Shown here piece after piece: positions 23,704 to 34,755 of a DNA stretch of 64,000 nt. Every line of letters begins with the position of its first letter. Position 1 is the first letter of the stretch. The stretch spans positions 124,001 to 188,000 of the forward strand of contig QANZ01051560.1 of assembly GCA_003254925.1 (NCBI GenBank), read 5' to 3'. Source of the stretch: Chamaecrista fasciculata. Taxonomy: Eukaryota; Streptophyta; Magnoliopsida; Fabales; Fabaceae. The translations under genes were made by a program, and so were the position numbers. The notes below the pieces were generated by a model, which saw only the letters and a list, made by a program, of their open reading frames with translations, had not been told where the DNA came from and searched no databases.

Positions 23704-24869
23704 TAGTTTTAAGAGATATTTCCGTCCAAAATTTAATGGAAATCTTGGCTAAAATACTATTTTAAGACCCTAATTATTAATTTTTATGCTTTTGACTCCT
23801 TAATATATCATAAATTGACTTTTCGAGGCTATTTTGTAATTTCAATCTCTTTTTTACATTAAAATCCATTTCCTTTTATAATATGATCAAAATGTAAGAA
23901 AAAATATAAAATTGAGGGTTTAATTTAATTCCACCCAAAAAAAACAAGAACATCTCCTTACCCCCTTCGTCTTCTCTCCATCTTCTCCCTGCATCCTTCT
24001 CCTTCTTCTTCCTCCATTTTTCGTCTTCTCCCCATCTTCTCCCTCCATTCTTCATCTCCAATACTTCAAATCACAACATATTAAGACCAAACTGCTTGTC
24101 CTTCAAAGATTAAAATCTAATCTAACAATTCAATCTCTCAATTTCACTCGGTTTGCTATTCTCCTTCCGTCTCACAACCATGATCCGTACGTACTCACAT
24201 CTGGATTCCGGAAGCTTTAACTGGCTGACAGCAAAACCTACAGCAAGAAAGTCGCCAGAAATTTTCAAAACAAAAAATCTCATGATCGATTATACAGAGT
24301 GGCATAGGAAACTGAATATTGAAAGATTCCTACTTTCTTCTCCAACTGTTTGGAACAACAGTGAAGGAGATGTTCTATTTTTTTTGTTTTTTTTAGTGAA
24401 ATCAAATTAAATCTCCAATTTTATTTTTTTTCTTACATTTTAATCTTATTATAAAAGAAAAAGGATTTTAATGTAAAAAAATAAAACTTTTGGGAGATTG
24501 AAATTAAAAAATAGCCCTAAAAAGTCAAAAGCATAAAAATTAATAATTATAGTCTTAAAATAGTATTTTAGCCAAGATCTCTGTTAACTTTTGGACGAAA
24601 ATATACCTCAGGACCCTTTTTGTTAACGGAGTAAACTACATGCGTTATTTATAACTTTTCACTATGTAATTTATCTTTATTTTTATTTATATTTTAAAAA
24701 ATTAAAACAAAATTAATAAAAGGCCCATAGGGCTAGCCCTACGCCCTAATACGGTTGGGCTAGACTAGAATTTTTTAGCCCATTATTAAATAGGACTTTT
24801 TGAGCTCGTCCCCAATTGACTTAAGACTATATAAGGTTTTGGGCCGGGCTAGCCCATTTTGACAGCTCT

Positions 24870-26266
24870 TTTCTTACAAACTGGGCCAACCTATGATATC
24901 AAATCTCCAACTTATTGTAATCGTTAACAAGTTAGTTTTTATGTCAAATTTAAAAAAAAAAATACAAATTCATTATAAATTGAGATAGCAAATTATAAGG
25001 CAAAATTGTTTTCCTCTAAAATTTATATCAAATTTTAATTTTATCTCTAATATTTTCTAGAGAAATGATACAAACAAAACTCACGCATGACAGAGCGTCT
25101 GAATTTTTTCTCCTTCAAAGTGACACAATCCTCAATAAATCATAATTAAAAAAATAAAAACAAAAATAAATTAGGATTGATAGTAGAAAGAGAAAGACCT
25201 AGCAAAACCAAATGACTCAACCAATCGATTTTTTTCTATCTTTTCCCTATTTTCTATTGTTAATTTTGTCTTCACTTTTTCTCATTTTGGTCAAATTCAT
25301 TATTTAACTAACTTATTTTAATGAATTGACAATGTACTCATTTTGATTTTTAATTTGAGTTAAAATTTAAGTGTTTTTTCTTTCGATATTTCATATAAAA
25401 TCTATCATTAATATTTGATTAAAATAAAAGCGAATGATAAAATTGACCAAAGTATAAATTACTAGGATAAAATTGACAACAACAAAATATAAGGGACAAA
25501 GTGAAAATTAATGTAAAGTTTAGTGACCAAAAAGGTTTTTTTCCCAAATACAAAATCAATTTAAATTCATGATAATTAAGCTTTAAATCTCTAATAACTT
25601 CTCTGTTATAACTCTAAATTTTGACTAACTAGTATACTGTTCCGTAAGTATGATATATAAGACTATTTGCATTTTGCCACATATTCATTAGGAGTTTTTT
25701 AGTCGTCAAGGCTGTTGTGTATCTTGCTGGAAAGTTCGCCGAAAATTGACGGACCAAAACTGAACTTTGCGCAAAAATTTGAGGGACCAAAATAGGACTT
25801 TGGCCCAAAAAAAATTAAAGTTAGGGTATAATTGACAACAACGTGAAACATTAATGGTATAACTGACACAAAACAAATGTTGGGGGCATAATTAAAATTG
25901 ACCCCAAATATTGGGGACACCGACTGGTCTTTTGCCTTCATTATTTATGAATTGTGTTTAACTTCATCTCTTCAATAGCTTCCATTAATTTTAGCTCATA
26001 TACAACCTTTCACACAGTCTCGGCCTCTTTTTTCTCTCTTTAGTTAGTCTACATCCTTTACTGTATTCAACACCATATCTTTGGAAACTTTTAATTCTTC
26101 TGTTTATGGTATCAATTCCTCTAATACATCCTTGTAAAGGCTAAAGAAGGAAATTAACTGGATAAAACTAAACTAATTAACAAACTGATAAGCCAACTAA
26201 TAGCGTTAAGCCTTTAACTAAAACAGTTTGGGCTCCTTTCATTTCGTTGACACAATGTTAAGCTTA
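24870..26266. other. Intergenic, transposon debris
   Basis: Holds a 'gtcaatttcatc/gacaaagtgaaa'-type inverted-repeat relic at about 25220-25550 and a single arm with 'gagggaccaaaataggac' near 25780. No gene seen. Confidence 0.5.
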
Positions 26267-26717
26267 GGCCAAAGTCCTATTTTGGTCCCTCATATTTGCT
26301 CAAAGTTCTGTTTTGGTCCCTCAAGTTTCTTTCATTCTGTTTTAGTCCCTCAAGTTTCTAAAAAGTTTCACCGTTTTAGTCCCTGACTCTTTTCCATCCA
26401 CTTTTTCTGTTAAAAAAAGGAAAAAAAAAAAAAAACTAACTTTCATCTCCTAACAATTATGCTCTTTAACAAAAGGGAAGGACCTTAATACAAAAGAGCA
26501 AAATTGTTAGAAGATGAAAGTAAAATTTTTTTTCCCTTTTTTTAACGGAAAAATTGGATGGAAAAGAGTCAGGGATTAACAGTGGAACTTTTTGAAAATT
26601 TGAGGGACCAAAACAGAACTTTAAGCAAACATGAGGGACCAAAACGGAACGAAAAAAACTTAAGGGACCAAAACAGAACTTTGAACAAACATGAGAGACC
26701 AAAATAGGACTTTGGCC
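26267..26717. mobile_element. MITE with near-perfect 9-bp target duplication
   Basis: The ends are ggccaaagtcctattttgg and its complement ggactttggcc. The arms contain repeated 'tggtccctcaagttt' units. Flanks ttaagctta and ttaaggtta differ at one of nine bases, consistent with a Mutator-like target duplication. Confidence 0.8.
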
Positions 26718-27156
26718 TTAAGGTTAAGGAAATATTGTATATTATTATTATAGCAAAAATTTTTTATACGGTATATAAAAACTTGGCAAAGTCTTATTTT
26801 GGTCCTTCAGTTATATTTTGTTTCATATTGGTCCCTCAGTTTTTCAAAATTTGGCATAATTGGTCCCTCAAACGTTTTCCATCCATTTTTCCGTTAAAAA
26901 AAAGACAAAATAAACTTTCATCTCCCAAAATTTTATTTTTTACATTAAGGTCATTTTCTTTTTATAATAGAATCAAAACATAAAAACAAAAAATAAATTA
27001 AAATTATAATTGAATTTTCACATCTCCATCTCTCTCTCTCTCCTCCTTCTTGTTCCTTAGCTCTGTCTCTCTCCCTCTCTCTCCTTCTCGTTCCTTCTCT
27101 CTCTCGGAAGCATGGACACTTCATTTTGGCATGTGTCCGTGTTTGACACCCGTACG

Positions 27157-27955
27157 CAAGGTTGTCAAACTCGAGAGTTTAACCAAACTCGTGGAGGGGG
27201 GGGGGGGGGGGGNNNNNNNNNNNNNNNNNNNNNNNNNNNNNNNNNNNNNNNNNNNNNNNNNNNNNNNNNNNNNNNNNNNNNCAGAATAAAATTTACACAT
27301 ATATATCATTTTCTTTAAGTGTAAAATTAAATCAAAATACATTCATAAATCATATTACATACCCATCCCCTAGTCACAAACCCACATTCATCCATTCATA
27401 AATCATACATTAACATATTCACATTAACATACCCAAACTCACATTCATACATTCAGACATTCACAAACTCACAGCCGATGAAATAACAAAGATAGATTAG
27501 GTTTATATTGACACATACCCAGCGGCAGGGGAAGGCGTCGACGGCATCGACGGCGTCGACGGCGCGGCGAGTTGCAGAAGGCAGAGCAAGTCGAAGAAGG
27601 GAGAAAATTTTGAAGGCAAGTCGCAAGAGGCAGAAAAATTTGGGAAATTGTCGAAGATAGATTAGGTTTAGGGTAATTTTAAGTGTGGGCCGGTTTTTTT
27701 ATGCTTGGGTTGGTTTTTTTTGCTGAATGGGTTGGTTTTATTTGACAAAAACCGAAAAAAAAATAAGGGAGTAAACTCGCCGAGTTTACTGCAAACTCGC
27801 GAGTTTACTGCAAACTCGCGAGTTTACCGAGTTTACGAGTTAAAACTCGAGTTTGCTCCGAGTTCACCTCAGGTCCGAGTTTGAGCCGAGTTTACACGAT
27901 TTTAGGGGGTAAACTCGGCGAGTTTACGAGTTAAAACTCGAGTTTGACAACAATC
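27157..27955. mobile_element. hAT-like element with 8-bp target duplication
   Basis: Terminal inverted repeats share gttgtcaaactcgag (from 27161) and ctcgagtttgacaac (to 27951). The perfect 8-bp flanks cccgtacg (27149-27156 and 27956-27963) match the hAT class. The interior has repeats of gagtttac, a GC-rich gtcgacggc tract near 27540, and the assembly gap 27213-27281, so its true length is unknown. Confidence 0.7.
27213..27281. other. Sequence gap (69 N) after a poly-G run
   Basis: A run of G at 27195-27212 leads into 69 unknown bases. The poly-G is probably poor sequence at a gap edge rather than real DNA. Confidence 0.95.
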
Positions 27956-29228
27956 CCCGTACGACACATATTCATAAGTTTCAGAATATAAAATTAATTT
28001 TTTGTAACTTTATCATACAAATAATAGAAAATAATATTATATATGACATATATTATTAATAGATATAGTAATTTTTAAAATTTTTATCAAACTTTATAGA
28101 TTTTTAATTATTTATATATAAAAAATATATGTCGTGCCGTGTCATGTAATTTTAAGAATCTGACGTGTCAGTGTGTCCTTGTTCATGTCGTGTCCCGTGT
28201 CCGTATCAGTGTCTATGCTTCATAGCTCTCTCTCAATCCCCATGACCCTTCCCTCTTCCTTCTCCTCAATGACCTTCTCCCTCTCCTCCTCTCCATCATC
28301 CTCCTCTCAACTACATTCTCAATCCCTAAATCTAAAACCCCTCATTCCCCTCTCTCCGATTCCCACTCCGTTTTCCTCTTCGGCGCTATTTCCCTTTTAT
28401 TCCCCCTCTCTTCGTCCCTCGATTTGTCGATTTCGCGCAATGATGAGTTTCCCCAATTTCGCCCTTGGCTCTTCGTCCGTATGATTTTGATTTTCGTAAG
28501 GATCTATCGGTAGGAGGAGAAACATTGGAGAGAGAATGAAGAACTTGAAGATGAAGGGTGTTTTGGGAAGGTGATGATGGCGTTACTAGGCGATCGGATT
28601 ACGACGATGAGAGAGAGAGAGAGAGGGAAATGAAGAGAGAGAAGGAACGAGAAGGAGGAGAGAGAGAGATGGAGATATGAAAATTCAAATATGATCTTAA
28701 TTATTTTTTTATTTTTACGTTTTGATCCTATTATAAAAAGAAAATGACCTTAATGTAAAAAAATTAAAACTTTGGGGGATGAAAGTTTATTTTGTCTTTT
28801 TTTTTTAACGTAAAAATGGATGAAAATGTTTAAGGGACCAACTGTGTCAAGTTTTGAAAAACTGAGGGACCAATATGGAACAAAATATAACTGAGGGACC
28901 AATTTAGATCATTGAGCATAAATGAGGGACCAAAATAAGACTTTGGCCTAAAAACTTTCAATACCAACTCATATTGCCACAATGAAGATTTTGTGACGAA
29001 ATCTGTCATCATATTTGACAATATTAGTGGCAACCTTAATTGTTGCCACCAAAAACTTTATTTTGGCAGCATTTATCACAGTAAATTCTTAAAGTTTTAT
29101 TTAAACAAGATACTTCTGTATACAATTTAATGAACATGGATATTCAATTTATATCACTTTCCGAACCGTATCAACAGGAATGAGTAGTTTCGGAAAGGAC
29201 TAAATTTATATAACTATAATATTTTTTT

Positions 29229-29530
29229 GAGTAAATTAACAATTTGATCTCTAAAAGATTATTTAATTGACAATTCAGATCCTAAAAGATTAAAATACAG
29301 AGTTCAATGCATGAAAAAAAGTTCAAATGACACAGTTTTTAGTCCTTTCCATGGACTAAAGTGTATACTATTCAATTCTTTCAAGAACTAACGAGTGTAT
29401 CATTTGGTTTTTTCAGGGACTAACAAACATACCATTTGCTTCTTTTAGAGACTAAATTGTGCATTTTAATCTTTCAAGAACTGAATGATTAACTCAATGA
29501 TCTTTCAGAGACCAAGTTATTAATTTACTC
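29229..29530. mobile_element. MITE present only in copy A
   Basis: Begins gagtaaattaacaatttga and ends with the complement (aagttattaatttactc). Flanks tatttttt agree over 8 bp. The matching site in copy B (about 36575) lacks it, so it inserted after the duplication or was lost from B. Confidence 0.75.
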
Positions 29531-29930
29531 TATTTTTTATGTTTCTCTCTACAATTTTTTAGTCTTTGCACTTTTTTCAATCTACCAAAAAAGATCATTA
29601 AGAGTGGCAATCTCAAGTAATGATCCATAAAGCCAATAAATATAGAATTTACACATGTAATAGGTGGAAGATAAATAATGAAGAGCAAGTTCAAAATATT
29701 GATTCGTTTATACCATGATAAATAGAAACTCATGTTGAAAACAGGTGGTACAATTTTACAACTAGCCATCAACATTATGAATTTATAGGCGTACAGTGAA
29801 CAAAGAAGTAAGAAGTTACGAATTAATCTTAGTTGCTAGTCATCACAAATTTACACTTGAGACCCTATAAATAAGACTAATATTGAAAAAGCACCAAGTT
29901 AGGGATCACATGGTAATTACTGAAATCATT

Positions 29931-29981
29931 CATGACATCCACAGGGCAGCTTCACAAAATCTAAGGACTGATACAGATATC
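29931..29981 (-). other. Conserved exon-like block downstream of a TIR relic
   Basis: On the minus strand a strong acceptor (cttctttgcag, ending 29982) precedes about 50 bp nearly identical to copy B (about 37252-37302), ending at a stop in the most conserved frame. Read as GYLYQSL...KLPCGC, only two residues differ between copies. It may be a terminal exon of a small TIR gene or just conserved non-coding DNA. Confidence 0.35.
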
Positions 29982-30301
29982 CTGCAAAGAAGGCAGAGTT
30001 AACAAAGGGAATTCTTATTAGACAAACAGAATCAGCTTCAGTTTTTGTCACAAATGATACTTTATTTAATATATAGTTCAATTGAACAAGAAAACCACAT
30101 CAAGCAAATTGTTAAGATACAACAATCAAGAGGACTAGATTAAAAAGATTTAAAATTACAGACTAAATAAAAGAAACAAAGTGATCATTTAGAAATCATG
30201 CACCCAAAAGGAAAAATAATGGCTAAGAAAATAAGAAATTAAAGCATATATAAGACTCCTAATTAATTAAAAAAACATTCAATCTTGAAAAATGAATACT
30301 T

Positions 30302-30385
30302 ACTTATAGGTCCTAGAGACCAAATCGGCTAAACTAGCAGTTTCAAAAGGAACACTTTCCACTAGCTTCTGCTTCCATAGCTGAA
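30302..30385 (-). pseudogene. Relic of the 3' end of a TIR exon
   Basis: The minus-strand reading WKQKLVESVPFETASLADLV then SRTYK parallels the end of intact TIR exons here (W-R-D-A-L-F-E-x-A-N-x-A-G-W-D-S-R). It is followed by a possible donor. The rest of the TIR is not recognisable upstream. A more decayed version lies at 38829-38895. It implies that one more TIR or TNL gene once lay here. Confidence 0.55.
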
Positions 30386-32913
30386 TTAAAAGAATTGAAA
30401 ATAGAAGTGAAAAAGATTTCTTCAGAGAAAAAGGAAGGAAAAAACAAAAAATGTGCTCATAGTTATGATAATAGAAGTATAGTTGTTCCAAGTCCTAACA
30501 ATTAAATCAGCACAGAACAGTTGAAAATCAAAGAAGAGAACAAAACCAAAAATAAAAGCTCATCAGATAGAGCAAGTTGAATATTTATGAAAGTCTCTTC
30601 AATCTGATATATAATTATATATATTTCAGTCATTCTGGTCTCAGGTAACAAACAGTAGTACTTTTATATAGTTTGCTTGAACAAGAAAGCCAGGAAGTTT
30701 TTGAACTCATAAACTTCAATCCCATTTGATCTACAAAATTTGAATTTTTTTCATCGAGTATATAGATAGAGTATGATATGAAATAGTACCTGGGGTGCAC
30801 AATCTAGCACTTTACAGTTTCAATGTGAATCTCCTGTGTGGAAGGCTTAACAAAGTCTCACAACAAAATTCTGACATCAGAGGCTCCAAATATAATATCA
30901 TCTGATTCCTGAACTTGTAAGGTTTACAATTCATTTGTGTCCTCGTTGTAGGCTCATACCATGTCAAACTACAAAAAAGTAATACAGTAATATCAACTAA
31001 TACAAGATATCAAGGACTGAACACAGTATTTGCGTCAGAAACAAGATATGAGCTAAAAGTCAATTCAATTTGATTTTAAGAAATAGGTTTGTTCTTTGAT
31101 GCAAGGTATGTAGAGAAGTAATTGCCATCTTTCTAGTTGTAATTATCCAATTTGATTTATGGAGTATGGACTGAAATTACTAATTCTTCACATCAAAAGA
31201 AGTCAGAATTATGAAAAGGAATTCTTAAGACACAAAGAGGATAAGCTTCAATATCTGTGACAAATGATACTTATGATATTTGTTTTAATATTTTTCAATT
31301 GAACAAGAAAGCCACATGAAGCAAATTGTTAAGAAATCCAATAATACCTGACTCAGATTGTTGCACGAACTCTCATTTTCTAACTGAGAGAAATTTGTCT
31401 AAGGATTGGATCATTTTGATTTTTTTAAAAATACATATTTAGAGGAATATAATAAATTAAAAAGATTTAAAATTAAAGACTAAATAAAGAATAGTTTTTT
31501 TTTTCAAAAAAAAAAAGTTAAATGTCCCATATATGTAGTTTAAATATAAAATTATCAAATAACAACAATATTTCAATAACACGTTCCCTTTGGTGAACAT
31601 TCAAAAATATTGGTGGATATAGGTCTCACAAATGAAAAAGAGGAAAATATCAAAAGCATATATGAATTATTATAAGAATGAATACATATATATATATCCC
31701 ACAAACGAAACTGAGTTATCTAGCACTTTATTATTTGCAATTACAGAAGTCAATGCTTTTGCCACCACTTTCATATTAAGAATTAGGTTGTTCTTTAATT
31801 TGAAGCTAACCAATGAAGTATGGTGAGGTCACCTGCTATGTTCATTTTTTAGTTATTCAATTCGATTGACTGAATAAACAATTGTGGTTTAGTAGTATTT
31901 ACAAAGGACAATCAACAAAAGTCAGAATTATAAAAAAAAAGTGCATAAACTGGATCAATGCAACCAACTACAAACATAGTACTTACTTTTGTTGTAAGAT
32001 TCCATATTTGCATCAAAGGAAATACTACTCTAGTGTTCTTCCAAAAGAAACCTACTCAAGGAAACAAGTCAAAAAGAAATCATAGTTTATTTTTAGAAAA
32101 GAGAATGGTTAAAACAATATATCAATAGAAAGTAAGTGCCTTCAATGTAAAAAAAGAAGGGAAGATACTTACTTTTGTTGCCTTTGTGACATTGTCTTGA
32201 GTATCCTGTATCAACCCATACACAAACATGATCTGAGTTCAAGTCCTTTATATCCAAAGGAAATACACTCAATGCAAACAATTCACCATCTTCAAAGGAG
32301 GATTTACACTTCAAGTAGTATTTACAATACTGCTTTAATGAGGACTGTGGAATCACACAGCATCTCCAGAGACGTGCAATTTGTTGCATCTACAATTTCC
32401 AATTTTCCATGAATGGTGGAAGTTGAGGTATAGATCGAAGTCTCTTGCAATTGGGCAGCTCAATACTTTGCAGCCGTGAAAGATGTTTAATATTGTGAGG
32501 GAGTTCAGTAATGTTGCAACATCCATTTAGAGTCTAAATGAGTCTAAATGAGTCTATTAAACTATTGCACCCCAAGACACGAAGCTCAGTGAGAGACTCT
32601 AAATGAGTCTCACTTTTAAGTTCCTTCAATTTCTTACAATAACTAAGGTTCAAAGAGACAAGCTTATGAAGAGATAAGATAGACGAATGAACATAACGCA
32701 AACTTTCACAGTATTTGAGATTCACTTTTTCTAGATTATTTGCCTTGGAAAAATCAGGGAGCTCGATCAATTGTCTAGAACCATTAAGATCTATGCTCTT
32801 TAAATTCACAAAATTCTGCAACAATAAAAAGTAAATGATCATTACTACATAAAACCCTTAACTCTTGAATTAAATTAACAATTAAAGCATGCATTCATAT
32901 GTATATATATTTA

Positions 32914-32937
32914 CTAGAATGGTACCGTGCCATGCAC
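32914..32937 (-). mobile_element. Helitron-like 3' terminus within TNL-4
   Basis: On the minus strand a GTGC-atg-GCAC hairpin (32937-32927) is followed by about 10 bases and then CTAG (32917-32914) and T, the usual layout of a Helitron 3' end. Its body would extend toward higher coordinates, where the NBS exon should be. The 5' end was not located. Inference from structure only. Confidence 0.5.
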
Positions 32938-33162
32938 AAATTTTATATACTATATTTTTTATTTATGATATATATTTTGAAAAAATCTCATCTCTTTAAA
33001 GATCCCAATTTTATTAATAGTATTGTTATGCATATTGTCATGAAAAATTTTATTGATATCTGCTGAGGTTGCTTTGTGCTTATGTATGTATGTGGGTAGG
33101 CTTACGGCATGGGTCAGATTCATGTCCGTGCCGGTCACGACTTTCCACAAGGGGGTCGTGAC

Positions 33163-33425
33163 ACTTTTGGTCTCATCTCTTTGCAAAAGATCCCAATTTT
33201 ATCCTATATCAATTTTTATCCCATATCTTTTGATTAAGTTACAGAATTGGTCTCATATCTTTACAAAAGGATCAACTTTGATATGGGACCACTTCCGTAC
33301 CAGACCCAAAGATATAGGACTAATTCTGTAATTGACTCAAAGATATGAGACCAAATGGACAACAAAAAAAGATATAGGACCAAATTGGTAACTGAGAAAA
33401 AGATATAGAACCAAATTTACACTTT
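33163..33425. mobile_element. MITE-like element in TNL-4 first intron
   Basis: Left ...acacttttggtctcatctc and right ...ccaaatttacactttgac are inverted, with internal 'gatataggaccaaa' blocks. Same family as 466-799. Confidence 0.55.
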
Positions 33426-34242
33426 GACCAAGAAAATATACGACTTAAATGGATTTTGATATAGCTATGAACTGGGTTCGAGTGCTCTCTACCATTAGAA
33501 TATTAAGTACTCTGCAATTAATTCAAAGATTCAGCCAAACACAAAAAAAAAAAAGAACCACACTAATTACCTGTAAGTAGAAGAGACCCAACCGACTACA
33601 TTGCAAGTTTCAAAAAGAGCATCCCTCCACTTGTTGATTATGTCTTTATCAAGCCTTGAATCTGTCTCATGTGTTGCAAATGCGTCCTTGAAAGTCCCTT
33701 GCTGATGTCGAACATGAGATGGATCAACTTTGTAGAACGCTGGTATCACAACCTGATTGTGATCCCTTTTGCACTCAATTATTTTGAGAAGCTCATTCAA
33801 ACACCATTTGGAGTTTCCATAGTTTTCAGAGAAAATCACCACAGAGATGCTGGAATCCTCAATTGCTCGCATGAGTGAGGGATTGATCACATCCCCTTTA
33901 GAAAGCTCATTGTCTTCTTTGTAAGTTCTGATACCCTTTTGAGACAATGCAGTATAAAGATGGCTGGTGATGTTGGAGCGAGTATCTTCACCTCTGAAAT
34001 TGATAAACACATCATATTTCTTGGGAGGAAGAACAGAGGAAGAAGATGAAGATGAAGAAGCAGCATTACCCATAATAGTGTATGGATTCTGGTTTAGCAA
34101 TACAAGATACAAGTTATTTAACAGTTGCTATCTCTTCTATGAGAAATGAGAATGTGAATGTCAAGGGGATGATATTGAAAAAGATGCACTAGCGTAATTT
34201 GCATTCAATCATTCATTAACAGATTTAAAAAAAAAAAAAAAG

Positions 34243-34755
34243 TCAAAGGTGATTTTGGTTCTAAACGTATCTTCTAATGTTTATTTTGGTCTTTTATATT
34301 TTAAAATGTTTAAATTGATCTTAAATGTTGATAAAATGTTTTATTTTGATCCCAAACTATTGAATTTGATTATACTTCTTTTGTCTCCCATTTCTAGTTC
34401 AAATGACTTATTAAGGTTAACTTGTAGCTTTGAATTCGTCACATTCAAACTTGAAATCAAATAGATGTTATCGATTTTGTTTGTTTGACTATGAAACGAG
34501 CGGTTCACTTTCAAGATCGATTAACCTCGTTTGCCCGAGATTCCAACTAAATAGAGAAAGTACTCTTTGACAACAATATGTGTCGTTGAACACGTCATAT
34601 TCGAACTTGAAACGAGATAAATATTACCATATTTAATAATTTATGACCAAAATAAAACATTTTGCCAATATTTAAGATCAATTTGAATATTTTGAAACAT
34701 AAAGGACCAAAATAAACATTAGGACATATATTTAGGATCAAAATGACCTTTTAAC
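34243..34755. mobile_element. Inverted-repeat element upstream of TNL-4
   Basis: The left arm tcaaaggtgattttgg is matched at the right by ggatcaaaatgacctttt. Inner blocks (tttgaattcgtcacattc) match the TNL-2 promoter element at 14596-15128. It begins about 170 bp upstream of the TNL-4 start codon. Confidence 0.7.

Larger units (their letters stand above)
22211..24675. mobile_element. Second nested element, probably Mutator-like MITE
   Basis: The arms (gtaaattacac... and ...gtaatttatc) continue inward as matching inverted blocks, for example ccgttaacaaaaagggtcct and its complement at 24615. A flanking 9-bp repeat tttattttt (22202-22210 and 24676-24684) fits the 8-11 bp duplications of Mutator-like elements. 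The TIR ends are imperfect. Inner single-copy DNA at about 24060-24380 is unlike a MITE and could be captured host sequence. Confidence 0.6.
21714..24869. mobile_element. Outermost inverted-repeat DNA transposon of a nested stack
   Basis: Begins agagctgtcaaaatagg and ends cccattttgacagctct. Inner arms repeat 'ggccca/tagggc' blocks on both sides. No target duplication was established. It contains three further nested inverted-repeat elements and no transposase. Confidence 0.7.
27109..28219. mobile_element. Nested element with 'ggacac'-rich terminal inverted repeats
   Basis: The left end agcatggacact and right end agtgtctatgct are inverted and imperfect, and both arms are rich in gtgtcc/ggacac. 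No clear target duplication. It lies within the 26785 element and contains the hAT-like insert. Confidence 0.55.
26785..28948. mobile_element. Mutator-like inverted-repeat element with perfect 9-bp duplication
   Basis: The ends are ggcaaagtcttattttgg and ccaaaataagactttggcc, with arms of about 300 bp. The 9-bp flanks taaaaactt (26776-26784 and 28949-28957) are identical. Next to the inner ends of both arms are mirrored ct- and ag-rich tracts. Inside are two further nested elements, a sequencing gap and non-repetitive DNA (about 28220-28600) that may be captured host sequence. No transposase seen. Confidence 0.85.
32093..34073 (-). pseudogene. TNL-4: TIR exon intact, NBS missing, LRR/C-JID broken
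   Basis: Exon 1 (34073-33571) is an open TIR exon starting MGNAASSSSS, with FINFRGEDTR and a WCLNEL motif that keeps the likely catalytic Glu. Its end reads GWVSS where the paralogues have GWDSR. A normal donor follows, but no NB-ARC sequence exists in the next 730 bp. Instead there is a Helitron-like end and an inverted-repeat element. An LRR exon resumes at 32815 (acceptor intact) and runs to a stop at 32534 after an internal deletion with a triplicated tct-aaatgag motif. Degenerate LRR and a C-JID piece (32389-32093, CKSSFEDGE, LNSDHVCVW) follow. Most likely a pseudogene; a TIR-only product from exon 1 remains possible. Confidence 0.75.

Noticed and set aside
28173..28484. 103-codon Ser/Pro-rich ORF inside the 26785-28948 element
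   Set aside because: CT-rich low complexity explains the composition; the start overlaps a transposon end. Kept only as possible captured sequence.
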